From: Bacteroidia bacterium
Lineage (GTDB): Bacteria; Bacteroidota; Bacteroidia; B-17B0; Aurantibacillaceae
Length of the DNA stretch: 64,000 bases
Assembly (NCBI GenBank): GCA_016787445.1
Contig: JAEUTQ010000021.1
Span: 1 to 64,000, forward strand
Reading direction: 5' to 3'
The position numbers and the translations under genes are program-made. Below the pieces are notes generated by a model. The model had not been told where the DNA came from and ran no database searches. It worked only from the letters and a program-made list of their open reading frames with translations. Shown here piece by piece: positions 1 through 7,878 of the stretch. Numbering within the stretch: the first letter of the stretch is position 1; the number at the start of each line of letters is the position of its first letter.

Positions 1-449
1 AATTTTTGCATGATGAATCCTTCACCACCAAACAAACCGGTTCCTAATTTCTTTTGAAATTCAATTCCGATATCTACGCCTTTTGCCGCGCATAAAAAAC
101 TATCCTTCTGACAAATAATTTTTCCGCCGAGCTGTGCTAAATTCATCGGAATGATTTTTCCGGTATAGGGTCCTGCAAATGTTACCTGACGTTTTTGATT
201 TGAAACGTTCGAATACACTGTCATGAATAAATTTTCGCCGGTTAACAAACGCTTACCTGCCGTAAATAATTTACCCATGAAACCACCTTGATTACTTCCG
301 TCGCCAAACATGGTTTGCATTTCGATGCCTTCTGTCATCATCATAAAACTTCCGGGCTCAGCAATAACTGCTTCTTGCGGATCTAATTCAATCTCCACGC
401 ATTGTAATTCTTCGCCTGAAATCTTGTAATCTATTTCGTGATTTTTCAT
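1..449 (-). CDS. AIM24/TIGR00266 family protein (3' end outside the window)
   Basis: The first 149 codons of a gene that runs off the left edge. The start is ATG at 447-449. The N-terminus (MKNHEIDYKISGEELQCVEI) followed by EPGSFMMMTEGIEM and a glycine-rich FMGKLFTAGKRLLTGENLF segment is typical of the TIGR00266/AIM24 family of beta-sandwich proteins; its biochemical role in bacteria is not established. There is no signal peptide, so it is probably cytoplasmic. It lies in the same direction as the S23 gene and ychF, with the S23 gene ending only 19 bases before it. The family call rests on recognisable sequence; the function is not inferred. Confidence 0.75.
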   Translation of the reverse strand, partial: MKNHEIDYKISGEELQCVEIELDPQEAVIAEPGSFMMMTEGIEMQTMFGDGSNQGGFMGKLFTAGKRLLTGENLFMTVYSNVSNQKRQVTFAGPYTGKIIPMNLAQLGGKIICQKDSFLCAAKGVDIGIEFQKKLGTGLFGGEGFIMQK

Positions 450-458
450 TTTCTATGA

Positions 459-894
459 TTTCTTGTTTCTAGTTAGTTGTTTCTGGTTGTTTACCTGATT
501 TGAACTTATTTCCTTTATATATACTACCGTTTAAGTAAGTAATAAACTTGCTGATTTTAGTTGCGAGTAATAAACACTCCGCATTAATTTCCTCATGAGT
601 TTTTACATCAATAATATCTCTATCAAGCACTCGGTACAACTGAGATCTTACTTCACCCAATGAACCCTTTGATATGGCTAAAAACTGAATAAATTCCCTG
701 TTACCATCTCTTTCAAAACCTTCTGAAATGTTATCCATAACCGAACCTGCTGATCTATCTAACTGACTTTTCAAATCAAAATTTTTTGTTTCATTCAATT
801 TATCCAATATCGGAGATATTCGTTTATTGAGTTCTCTGGCCAGCTGCCAAACTTCCAAATCCTCAAATCTTTTTATCGTTGCCATAACAAGAAA
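459..894. repeat. 9-bp inverted repeat bracketing the S23 gene
   Basis: TTTCTTGTT at 459-467 and its exact reverse complement AACAAGAAA at 886-894 flank the 469-885 gene with one base or none between repeat and gene. Both flanks also carry extra GAAAC-type repeats, for example two GAAACCT copies just beyond 890. A 9-bp match could arise by chance, but its position at both gene boundaries is notable. No transposase is visible. Confidence 0.5.
469..885 (-). CDS. Four-helix-bundle protein, S23 / 23S rRNA intervening-sequence family
   Basis: A 138-residue protein opening with FEDLEVWQLARELNKRI, the characteristic start of the TIGR02436 four-helix-bundle (S23) family. Relatives are encoded inside 23S rRNA intervening sequences in some bacteria and as free-standing intergenic genes in many Bacteroidota; related helical bundles act as accessory proteins of diversity-generating retroelements. 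No reverse transcriptase or variable repeat is near here. The gene is bracketed by a 9-base inverted repeat, AACAAGAAA at 886-894 and TTTCTTGTT at 459-467, which nearly touches both ends of the coding region. That suggests it may have arrived as a small insertion between ychF and the AIM24-like gene. The function in this organism is unknown. Confidence 0.8.
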   Translation of the reverse strand: MATIKRFEDLEVWQLARELNKRISPILDKLNETKNFDLKSQLDRSAGSVMDNISEGFERDGNREFIQFLAISKGSLGEVRSQLYRVLDRDIIDVKTHEEINAECLLLATKISKFITYLNGSIYKGNKFKSGKQPETTN

Positions 895-918
895 CCTGAA
901 ACCTCAAACAATAAATAA

Positions 919-2019
919 CTAAACATTAAATCTAAAATGCATCACATCTCCGTCTGCAACTACATACTCCTTACCTTCAATTCTTAATTTACCGGCATCC
1001 CTGCAAGCTGCTTCTGAACCGAGTGTAATGAAATCATTGTAACCGATTACTTCTGCCTTGATGAAACCCTTTGTAAAATCTGTATGAATTACGCCGGCTG
1101 CTTCCGGTGCTTTCATTCCCTTTGTGATTGTCCATGCACGCACTTCTTTCACTCCTGCCGTAAAGTACGTTTGAAGATTTAAAAGTTTGTAAGCCGACTT
1201 AATTAATTTATTTACGCCCGGCTCATCCAAACCCATCTCCTGTAAGAACATTTGCTTTTCTTCATACGTTTCAAGCGCGGCAATTTCACTTTCCATTTGT
1301 GCGGTAATCACTAAAATTTCCGCATTCTCATCTTTCACAGCCTCTCTAACTTGGTCAACGTATTTATTCCCGCTCTTTGCAGATGCTTCGTCAACATTAC
1401 ATACATACATCACCGGTTTAATAGTGAGCAGATGTAAATCCTCAACATATGGCAATTCATTATCTTCAAGATTAGCAGCACGAGCCGATTTTCCACTCTC
1501 TAAAGTAGCTTTCACTTTTAAAAGCGTGTTATACGTTTTTACAGCTTCCTTATCACTGCCTGTTTTTGCTTGCTTCTCAAACTTTTTGATTTTTACATCA
1601 ACACTTTCCAAATCTTTCAACTGTAACTCGGTGTCGATAATTTCTTTATCACGTACCGGATTCACTGAACCATCCACGTGTACTACATTTGGATCATCGA
1701 AACAACGCAACACATGCAAAATAGCATTACACTCACGAATGTTTGCTAAAAACTTATTTCCTAAACCTTCGCCTTTGCTGGCGCCCTTTACCAAACCTGC
1801 AATGTCTACAATCTCAACTGTAGTTGGTAAAATATTTTGTGGTTTTACAAATTCAGCCAACTTGTTCAAACGCTCATCAGGCACTGTAATCGTACCTACG
1901 TTTGGATCGATTGTACAAAACGGAAAATTCGCCGCTTGCGCTTTTGCATTACTTAAACAATTAAAAAGGGTCGATTTTCCTACATTCGGTAACCCTACAA
2001 TTCCACACTTTAAAGCCAT
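919..2019 (-). CDS. ychF: Ribosome-associated ATPase/GTPase YchF (OLA1 family)
   Basis: A full-length 366-residue Obg-family P-loop protein. It shows G1 GLPNVGKST (residues 9-17), the G3 region DIAGLVKGASKGEGLGN (from about 72) and, in place of the GTPase NKxD, the NVDE motif near residue 208 that goes with ATP preference in this family. A coiled-coil region lies between G3 and G4, and the C-terminal TGS domain (from about 280, TYFTAGVKEVRAWT) closes the protein. YchF binds ribosomes and is implicated in stress responses and translation control. The start is ATG at 2017-2019. A consensus promoter lies about 85 bases upstream (2105-2135). Confidence 0.96.
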   Translation of the reverse strand: MALKCGIVGLPNVGKSTLFNCLSNAKAQAANFPFCTIDPNVGTITVPDERLNKLAEFVKPQNILPTTVEIVDIAGLVKGASKGEGLGNKFLANIRECNAILHVLRCFDDPNVVHVDGSVNPVRDKEIIDTELQLKDLESVDVKIKKFEKQAKTGSDKEAVKTYNTLLKVKATLESGKSARAANLEDNELPYVEDLHLLTIKPVMYVCNVDEASAKSGNKYVDQVREAVKDENAEILVITAQMESEIAALETYEEKQMFLQEMGLDEPGVNKLIKSAYKLLNLQTYFTAGVKEVRAWTITKGMKAPEAAGVIHTDFTKGFIKAEVIGYNDFITLGSEAACRDAGKLRIEGKEYVVADGDVMHFRFNV

Positions 2020-2104
2020 TTTATTTAAATTCAGATTTTTAGAACTCAGCTAGTTAGGTATTTTATATACTTTTCTCTCTGAATCCCCTAGTTCAACAAA
2101 CCTG

Positions 2105-2135
2105 CAAATATAGCAATTGCAAGGGCCATCGTCAA
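2105..2135 (-). promoter_or_regulatory. Predicted promoter of ychF
   Basis: On the minus strand TTG (2133-2135), a 20-base spacer, then TATATTTG (2105-2112). This matches the Bacteroidota primary-sigma consensus TTG-N17-23-TAnnTTTG. It would give a leader of about 80 bases before ychF. Confidence 0.6.
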
Positions 2136-2218
2136 TTTACCTTCTCTCTATACTCTCTATAGTTTTTAACATACTTCCTATATTTTCAACATTACTGAAT
2201 AGTGGCCTAGGCAAATAG

Positions 2219-2226
2219 TATTTTTG
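2219..2226 (+). promoter_or_regulatory. Predicted -7 box for the transketolase operon
   Basis: TATTTTTG matches TAnnTTTG exactly and ends 15 bases before the ATG at 2242. No clear TTG -33 element is visible at the expected distance. The box overlaps a possible TTG start at 2224, which argues against using that start. Confidence 0.5.
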
Positions 2227-2241
2227 CCCAAATTGCTTATT

Positions 2242-3090
2242 ATGGCCAATATTTCCGAATTAAAAAAATTAAGTTCACAGGTAAGAAGAGACATCGTACG
2301 TATGGTGCATGCTGTAAATTCAGGGCATCCGGGCGGTTCTCTCGGCTGCGTTGAGTTTTTTGTAGCTCTATACAATGATATTTTAAAACATAATCCGAAA
2401 AACTTTACAATGGATGGTAAAGGTGAAGATTTGTTTTTCCTGAGTAACGGTCATATTTCTCCTGTTTACTACAGCGTTCTCTCTCGTGCAGGTTATTTTC
2501 CTGTTTCAGAATTAAAAACATTTAGAAAATTAAATACACGTTTACAAGGACATCCTACAACACACGAAAATTTACCGGGCGTGCGTATCGCAAGTGGTTC
2601 ACTCGGACAAGGCATGAGTGTTGCTGTTGGTGCAGCTTTGAGTAAAAAATTAAACAAAGATAATTCGGTAGTGTATAGCTTACACGGTGATGGTGAATTA
2701 CAGGAAGGACAGATTTGGGAAGCTGCTTTATATGCAGCAGCTAACAAAATCGACAATTACATTGCAACTGTAGATTATAATGGTCGCCAGATTGACGGTG
2801 ATGTAGATAACGTACTTTCATTAGGAAATTTGAAAGCTAAATTTGAAGCTTTCGGTTGGACCACCTTAGAAATTGCAAATGGCAATGATATGGAACAAGT
2901 GATTTCAGGAATTAAGAATGCACAAACGTATCTTGGCAAAGGAAAACCCGTTATTATCTTAATGCGCACTGAAATGGGTTACGGCGTTGATTACATGATG
3001 GGCACTCACAAATGGCATGGCAAAGCTCCTAATGACGATCAATTAAAAGCTGCTCTCGGACAATTAGAGGAAACCTTAGGCGATTATTAA
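2242..3090 (+). CDS. Transketolase, N-terminal (thiamine-diphosphate binding) subunit
   Basis: A 282-residue half-transketolase. The thiamine-diphosphate/metal motif is intact: GDG at 149-151 in LHGDGELQEGQIWE and the paired Asn at about 180 (VDYNG). N-terminal substrate and cofactor residues such as GHPGGSLG (28-35) and GSLGQGMSVAVGAAL are present. It transfers two-carbon ketol units in the pentose phosphate pathway and needs the C-terminal half encoded at 4533-5486. Split transketolases are normal in many bacteria and archaea, but the halves are usually adjacent; here a secreted VWA gene lies between them. The ATG at 2242 is preferred to an upstream TTG because the predicted -7 box sits over that TTG. 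Confidence 0.93.
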   Translation: MANISELKKLSSQVRRDIVRMVHAVNSGHPGGSLGCVEFFVALYNDILKHNPKNFTMDGKGEDLFFLSNGHISPVYYSVLSRAGYFPVSELKTFRKLNTRLQGHPTTHENLPGVRIASGSLGQGMSVAVGAALSKKLNKDNSVVYSLHGDGELQEGQIWEAALYAAANKIDNYIATVDYNGRQIDGDVDNVLSLGNLKAKFEAFGWTTLEIANGNDMEQVISGIKNAQTYLGKGKPVIILMRTEMGYGVDYMMGTHKWHGKAPNDDQLKAALGQLEETLGDY

Positions 3091-3158
3091 TTTTTGAATG
3101 AATGAACTGTAGGATTTTAGAAATGAAAGGCATGTTTTTTGGACTAGTTTCAAAAAGT

Positions 3159-4526
3159 ATGAATTTCAAAAAGTCTAAAATTTTAAGTTTTGTTTTTGCA
3201 TTTTTCTTCTTCTCATTTTTCGCTCAACCAACCAATCGCATTCTTTTTATTTTCGATGACTCATACAGCATGTATGCGCCATGGAATAGCAACATTAAAA
3301 TTGAAGTGGCGAAAAAAGTAATGGCTGAATTCCTCGACAGCTTAAAATCCATTCCGAATTTAGAATTAGCGCTTCGCTGTTACGGACATACTACTTTTTT
3401 TAAAGAGAAAAACTGTAAGGATACCAAGCTCGAAGTTCCTTTTGCTCCGGCTACTACCAATTCTGAAAAAATTAAGCAACGTATTAAGAAATTGGAACCG
3501 ATGGGTACAACACCTATTGCACTTTCTTTGGGAGAATCCGTTGCGGATTTCACACCGTGCTCTAATTGTCGCAACATTGTTATTTTAATTACCGATGGCA
3601 TTGAAGAATGTGAAGGAAATCCGTGTAAAGTCTCCATGGAATTACAGAAAAAAGGAATTTTTCTTCGTCCTTTTGTGATTGGTATTGGATTAGATGTAAA
3701 GTTTGCGGATGTTTTTGGTTGCATGGGTAAATTTTATGATGTGAGTAACGAAGCCAATTTTGGTGATGTATTAAAACTGGTTTTAACCGAAGCTATTTCT
3801 CAAACAACAGTGCAGGTAGATTTACTGGATATTACCAAAAAGCCAACGGAAACGGACGTGAATATGACGTTTTACGATGCATCAAACGGACAAATAAAAT
3901 ACAACTATTTGCACACCATCAATCACCGTGGTAATCCGGATACTCTTGTTTTGGATCCCGATTTGAAATATAACCTAACGGTTCATACCATCCCTCCAGT
4001 AGAAAAGAAAAACATAACTATCTTAAAAGGAAAACACAACGTAATTCCGGTTGATGCACCACAAGGTTTTTTAAAATTGGAGATTGAAGGAACTTTATCG
4101 AAATACTTTCCAACCACCATTGTTCGGCAGGCCGGAAATATGAAAACCTTAAACGTTCATGAATTCGGAAAAAGTGAAAAATACATTGTAGGCAAATACG
4201 ATCTTGAGATTTTAACCTTGCCGCGTATCAAATTAAATGATGTGGAAATAAAACAAAGCACCACCAACTCTATTAAAATTCCAGCTTCCGGTAATGTATA
4301 CGTGAGTCGCGGTACACTTGGTTATGGCAGCATTTATCTCGACGACGGCAAACAAGTAACCTGGGTATGTAATTTAAATAGCAACATTCAAAGTGAAATT
4401 ATTTATCTTCAACCCGGCAATTACAAATTAGAATTCAGAGGAGAAAACACCAAAGAAACAATTAAAACACAAGAGAAAAAATTTACAGTTACATCAGGAC
4501 AAACAACCAACATCAGATTGAATTAA
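3159..4526 (+). CDS. Secreted VWA-domain protein, paralog 1
   Basis: A 455-residue exported protein. The ATG at 3159 begins a signal peptide (MNFKKSKILSFVFAFFFFSF, cleavage near residues 22-24); upstream ATGs at 3102 and 3123 would hide it. With this start the length nearly equals that of its paralog at 34417-35787 (456). The VWA domain (about 25-225) has a complete MIDAS: DxSxS at 33-37, Thr at 117-118 and TDG at 145-147. Conserved cysteines lie at C86 (KNC), C151 and C156 (EECEGNPC) and in FGCMG. A beta-rich C-terminal half (about 235-455) contains VNMTFYDA and VPVDAPQGFLKLE segments shared with the paralog. No sorting domain is seen. It lies 68 bases after the N-terminal transketolase gene and 6 bases before the C-terminal one. 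Ligand and role are unknown. Confidence 0.85.
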   Translation: MNFKKSKILSFVFAFFFFSFFAQPTNRILFIFDDSYSMYAPWNSNIKIEVAKKVMAEFLDSLKSIPNLELALRCYGHTTFFKEKNCKDTKLEVPFAPATTNSEKIKQRIKKLEPMGTTPIALSLGESVADFTPCSNCRNIVILITDGIEECEGNPCKVSMELQKKGIFLRPFVIGIGLDVKFADVFGCMGKFYDVSNEANFGDVLKLVLTEAISQTTVQVDLLDITKKPTETDVNMTFYDASNGQIKYNYLHTINHRGNPDTLVLDPDLKYNLTVHTIPPVEKKNITILKGKHNVIPVDAPQGFLKLEIEGTLSKYFPTTIVRQAGNMKTLNVHEFGKSEKYIVGKYDLEILTLPRIKLNDVEIKQSTTNSIKIPASGNVYVSRGTLGYGSIYLDDGKQVTWVCNLNSNIQSEIIYLQPGNYKLEFRGENTKETIKTQEKKFTVTSGQTTNIRLN

Positions 4527-4532
4527 TTTATT

Positions 4533-5486
4533 ATGACAAAATATAGCTTTACAGAAAAGAAAGACACACGCTCAGGATTTGGAGCGGGATTATTAGAAAT
4601 CGGAAAACAAGATGCCAATGTAGTGGCATTGTGTGCCGACTTAACCGAATCATTAAAAATGGATGCTTTCGCTAAAGAATTTCCTGACAGATTTTTTCAG
4701 GTGGGAATTGCTGAAGCGAATATGATTGGTATGGCAGCCGGTTTAACCATTGGCGGAAAAATTCCGTTTACAGGAACTTTTGCAAATTTCAGCACAGGTC
4801 GTGTGTATGATCAAATTCGTCAGAGTGTTGCTTACTCTGATAAGAACGTAAAAATCTGCGCTTCGCATGCCGGATTAACATTGGGCGAAGATGGCGCAAC
4901 GCATCAAATCTTAGAAGATATTGGTTTAATGAAAATGTTACCAAACATGACTGTCATTAACACCTGTGATTTCAACCAAACAAAGGCTGCTACCATTGCT
5001 GTAGCTAAACATCATGGTCCGGTTTATTTACGTTTTGGTCGCCCTGCAGTACCAAACTTTACTGCACCTGATCAAAAGTTTGAAATTGGAAAAGCTGTTG
5101 TGTTAACCGAAGGGAAAGATGTAACCATCATTGCTACCGGACATTTAGTTTGGAAAGCCATTGAAGCCGAAGCTAAATTAGCAGAAGCAGGAATAAGCGC
5201 GGAAGTGATCAATATTCACACGATTAAACCATTGGATGAAGAAGCTATTTTAAAATCCATCGCTAAAACTAAATGCGTTGTAACTGCTGAAGAACATCAG
5301 ATGAATGGCGGATTAGGTGACAGCGTGGCTCAGTTATTATCTCGCAAATCACCAACACCTCAAGAATTTGTTGCAGTGAACGATAGTTTTGGTGAGAGTG
5401 GAACACCGGATGAGTTAATGAAGAAATACGGTTTGGAGACAGATAATATAATTGAAGCTGCCAAAAAAGTAATTAAACGCAAATAA
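4533..5486 (+). CDS. Transketolase, C-terminal (pyrimidine-binding) subunit
   Basis: A 317-residue protein covering the pyrimidine-binding and C-terminal domains of transketolase. It includes [18 protein letters not shown] with the expected catalytic glutamate, [19 protein letters not shown] and a C-terminal domain with [20 protein letters not shown]. It pairs with the 2242-3090 product to form an active enzyme. The start is ATG six bases after the VWA gene's stop, so the three genes are likely one transcript. Both halves are complete and have independent starts, so this is a true two-subunit enzyme and not a frameshifted gene. Confidence 0.93.
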   Translation: MTKYSFTEKKDTRSGFGAGLLEIGKQDANVVALCADLTESLKMDAFAKEFPDRFFQVGIAEANMIGMAAGLTIGGKIPFTGTFANFSTGRVYDQIRQSVAYSDKNVKICASHAGLTLGEDGATHQILEDIGLMKMLPNMTVINTCDFNQTKAATIAVAKHHGPVYLRFGRPAVPNFTAPDQKFEIGKAVVLTEGKDVTIIATGHLVWKAIEAEAKLAEAGISAEVINIHTIKPLDEEAILKSIAKTKCVVTAEEHQMNGGLGDSVAQLLSRKSPTPQEFVAVNDSFGESGTPDELMKKYGLETDNIIEAAKKVIKRK

Positions 5487-5495
5487 CTTCTATAA

Positions 5496-5960
5496 ATGAA
5501 AAAACTATTTTTAGCACTATTGGTTTTCGGCTTAGTGAGCTGCGAACAAATTGAGAAACTCGATGCTCAGATGGAGCCCGATTCAACCGATATCGCTAAT
5601 GAAATAGCTGATGTAAAAAAAGAAATGGCTATTGTGGAACAATTAGCCAAAGAGGGAGAATCAAAGTTATTATTCAAAGCATTTGGAACAGAGCCGGGCT
5701 GGTACATGGAAATTTATTCGGGACACATGAAAGTGTTATTGAACTATGGCAAGGATAGTTTGTGGATTAGTGATGATTTTTATAAAGCTGCTGATGCAGG
5801 TGGATTTGAATACGAAGCTGAAAACGATGGTAGTAAATTAACTCTAAAAATTAAAGACGAAAAATGTACCGACGACGCGAAAGGTGATACACACAATCGC
5901 AAAGTGGAATTAAAAGTACAAAACAAAACATACACCGGCTGGGGTGATACACAGAATTAA
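5496..5960 (+). CDS. Lipoprotein, COG3650-like
   Basis: A 154-residue predicted lipoprotein: MKKLFLALLVFGLVSC ends in a lipobox with Cys16. The mature part contains FKAFGTEPGWYMEIYSG, YEAENDGSKLTLKI, a CTDDAKGD segment and a terminal TYTGWGD. These resemble the small beta-barrel domain of COG3650/MliC-HslJ-like envelope proteins. The cysteine normally found near the end (GCG) is replaced by GWG. It lies 9 bases after the transketolase subunit and one base before the TPR gene, so it is probably co-transcribed. The function is unknown. Confidence 0.6.
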   Translation: MKKLFLALLVFGLVSCEQIEKLDAQMEPDSTDIANEIADVKKEMAIVEQLAKEGESKLLFKAFGTEPGWYMEIYSGHMKVLLNYGKDSLWISDDFYKAADAGGFEYEAENDGSKLTLKIKDEKCTDDAKGDTHNRKVELKVQNKTYTGWGDTQN

Positions 5961-5961
5961 A

Positions 5962-6522
5962 ATGAATTTTAAGAACGAAGAATTATTGGATAATGCCGAT
6001 CTTTTAATTAAAGACGGAAAAATCAACGATGCTATTGATGTATTGAATGAGATTTTAGCGGATGATCCTTTATTTGGGAAGGCGCACAATCATTTAGGAT
6101 ATATTTACGAAACAAAAATCCGTGATTACGCGAAGGCCGAAGAGCATTATAAAATTTGCTTGAAAACAAATCCTGAATATGGTGCGGTTTATTATAACGC
6201 TGCCATTCTTTTTTCTACACTTAAAAAATTTGATGAACTAAAAGATTTACTGACAAAAGCTGAAAGTGTTCCGGGCATTAATAAAGCCACCATCAATAAC
6301 GAATGGGCTATTATGTATGAAGCTCAGGGCGATTTTGATAAAGCTATTCAGTATTACAGAAACGTAATTACACAAACTTACGACAACAAAACATTGGACA
6401 TAGCGATGGAAAGTGTAAGACGTTGTGAGAAGAAAAAGAATTTTCTGAGTGGGAATACGGACTCTACAATGAACACCGTGAATTCAGGCAAACCACCTGC
6501 AAATTTACCTCCGGGTATGTAA
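5962..6522 (+). CDS. TPR-repeat protein
   Basis: A 186-residue tetratricopeptide protein without a signal peptide. Helical repeat units are visible, such as ADLLIKDGKINDAIDVLNEILADDP, AHNHLGYIYETKIRDYAKAEEHYKICLKTNPEY and EWAIMYEAQGDFDKAIQYY. The C-terminus is low-complexity and proline-rich (PPANLPPGM). The ATG at 5962 follows the preceding stop by one base; a GTG at 5944 inside the upstream gene is less likely. Probably a protein-interaction adaptor; the partner is unknown. Its TAA abuts the stop codon of the convergent gene at 6523 (TAATTA). Confidence 0.75.
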   Translation: MNFKNEELLDNADLLIKDGKINDAIDVLNEILADDPLFGKAHNHLGYIYETKIRDYAKAEEHYKICLKTNPEYGAVYYNAAILFSTLKKFDELKDLLTKAESVPGINKATINNEWAIMYEAQGDFDKAIQYYRNVITQTYDNKTLDIAMESVRRCEKKKNFLSGNTDSTMNTVNSGKPPANLPPGM

Positions 6523-7074
6523 TTAGTAACTGATACCAACTGAAATTCCGAACCAGAATTTATTTTTTGGCGGGAATTCCGTACCACAATCATCCTTCTT
6601 ATAAGGAATACCTAATAATCCGGCGCGGAAGAAAAAACCATCTTCTTGTTTTTGGTATCTGTAACCAACCCGTAACATGCCGTACCAGAGACTTTCCCAA
6701 ATAAAATTTGTACTGTCTCGGCAGGCAGCCTGATATTTTCGTTGAAGAGTTATTCCTGGACCTAACTCTAAATGATGGGGATTACGAAATAAAATATAAT
6801 TGTTTTCAAAAACGTAAGCTTGCTCAATGTGATAACCATTGGGAAAAATAGCGAACCCTAATCGTCCCGCAATTTTGAACTTTTCACGGTATAATAATAT
6901 TTCATCGAAATTAACGGAGTATAAACTGCCGTTGCCGCCTATTTCAAAATACGTTGCCGTACGAGCCGGATATTTATCGTAGTCGTGCGGTTTTTCTAAT
7001 ACATACTCTGTTTCTTTAACCTGTGCATGAGCCCCAGTTATGATAAAGAAAAAGAATATGAGGAGTTTTTTCAA
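6523..7074 (-). CDS. Outer-membrane-type protein of unknown function (TTG start)
   Basis: A 183-residue exported protein. There is no in-frame ATG near the N-terminus. TTG at 7072-7074 gives a clean signal peptide, MKKLLIFFFFIITGAHAQ, and is chosen for that reason; extending further would translate the palindromic repeat at 7091-7158. The mature protein alternates hydrophobic and aromatic residues (YFEIGGNGSLYSVNFDEIL, LWYGMLRVGYRYQ, FWFGISVGISY) and ends in Tyr, as outer-membrane beta-barrels often do. One CRDS and one DDCG segment each carry a cysteine. I do not recognise the family beyond small barrel proteins. Confidence 0.6.
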   Translation of the reverse strand: MKKLLIFFFFIITGAHAQVKETEYVLEKPHDYDKYPARTATYFEIGGNGSLYSVNFDEILLYREKFKIAGRLGFAIFPNGYHIEQAYVFENNYILFRNPHHLELGPGITLQRKYQAACRDSTNFIWESLWYGMLRVGYRYQKQEDGFFFRAGLLGIPYKKDDCGTEFPPKNKFWFGISVGISY

Positions 7075-7090
7075 ATAATTGATTGGTGAG

Positions 7091-7158
7091 TTTCGCCTCG
7101 ACCTCGCTCGACGTGACAACTTACAACTGTCATTTCGAGCGTAGTTGAGAAATGACAG
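7091..7158. repeat. Intergenic palindromic repeat pair
   Basis: CTGTCATTTC (7127-7136) and GAAATGACAG (7149-7158) form a perfect 10-bp stem with a 12-base loop containing GAGCGTAGTTGA. A related half unit (CTCGACCTCGCTCGACGTGACA, about 7097-7118) precedes it. This resembles the GTCAxxTCGAGCG...CGAGAxxTGAC palindromes scattered between genes in Flavobacteria-like genomes. It begins one base downstream of the yqeY stop on the minus strand and has no T-tract, so it is not a classical terminator. Confidence 0.65.
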
Positions 7159-7159
7159 A

Positions 7160-7603
7160 CTACTTGCTTAAAAGATCCTTTACTAATTGAGAAACAATTT
7201 TATTATCCGCTTTGCCGGCAAAAGCTTTTGATGCCGCACCCATTACCTTACCCATATCGGCAGCAGAAGAAGCGCCAACCTGTGCAATTATTTTTACCAA
7301 CTCAGCTTTAATCTCATCTTCACCCATTTGCTTAGGCAAGTACTCTTCCATAACGGATGCCTGATATAATTCCACCTCAGCCAAATCAGCACGGTTTTGT
7401 TGCTTAAAAATATCTGCCGACTCTTTACGCTTCTTAACTTCTTTCTGTATAGATTTCATTATAGCATCATCAGAAATTCCTTCAGGTGATGTTTTTAATA
7501 TAATAACCACATTTTTAATAGCTCTTAAAACTTCCAGTTTTTTGCTATCCTTAGCCAGCATGGCGGTTTTTATATCGCCGTTTATTTTATCTTCAAATGA
7601 CAT
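7160..7603 (-). CDS. GatB/YqeY domain protein
   Basis: A 147-residue protein that is entirely one YqeY/GatB C-terminal-like helical domain: MSFEDKINGDIKTAMLAKDS, the KRKESADIFKQQNRADLAEVE segment and the EYLPKQMGEDEIKAEL core are typical. The related domain of the tRNA amidotransferase subunit GatB binds tRNA; free-standing YqeY proteins have no settled role. In many Bacteroidota this gene directly follows ftsZ. Here a 1.7-kb gene on the opposite strand separates them. The start is ATG at 7601-7603. Confidence 0.9.
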   Translation of the reverse strand: MSFEDKINGDIKTAMLAKDSKKLEVLRAIKNVVIILKTSPEGISDDAIMKSIQKEVKKRKESADIFKQQNRADLAEVELYQASVMEEYLPKQMGEDEIKAELVKIIAQVGASSAADMGKVMGAASKAFAGKADNKIVSQLVKDLLSK

Positions 7604-7878
7604 GATTGTAAATTTTAAGCTAAGTTAAAGGAATTTTGGAAAACGAAGTATAATCTTGATAAAACAAGAAATCTTCTGGGATATTTGGATGATTCCGAAT
7701 ACTTAATGATAAGAAATTTCGATGAAAACGATTCAAACTAAGATAATGGTTAATAATTCCACATTAAAAAACCTACCAGTTATAAAGTAAAAGCACAGAT
7801 TGGAATATACCTTATTGTTTTGCAAAATAAATTGTACTAATTTTAACTAAAGACCTAAGGTCGATATTATTTAAAATC

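Noticed and set aside
1424-2053. 209-codon plus-strand frame over ychF
   Set aside because: Fully antisense to the conserved GTPase, serine/phenylalanine-rich, no promoter: a shadow frame.
2224-2241. TTG start six codons upstream for the N-terminal transketolase subunit
   Set aside because: A predicted -7 box (2219-2226) covers the TTG, and MANISELKKLSS from 2242 matches the usual N-terminus.
2242-5486. Transketolase broken by an insertion (pseudogene)
   Set aside because: Both halves have their own start and complete domains; two-subunit transketolases are a known normal form.
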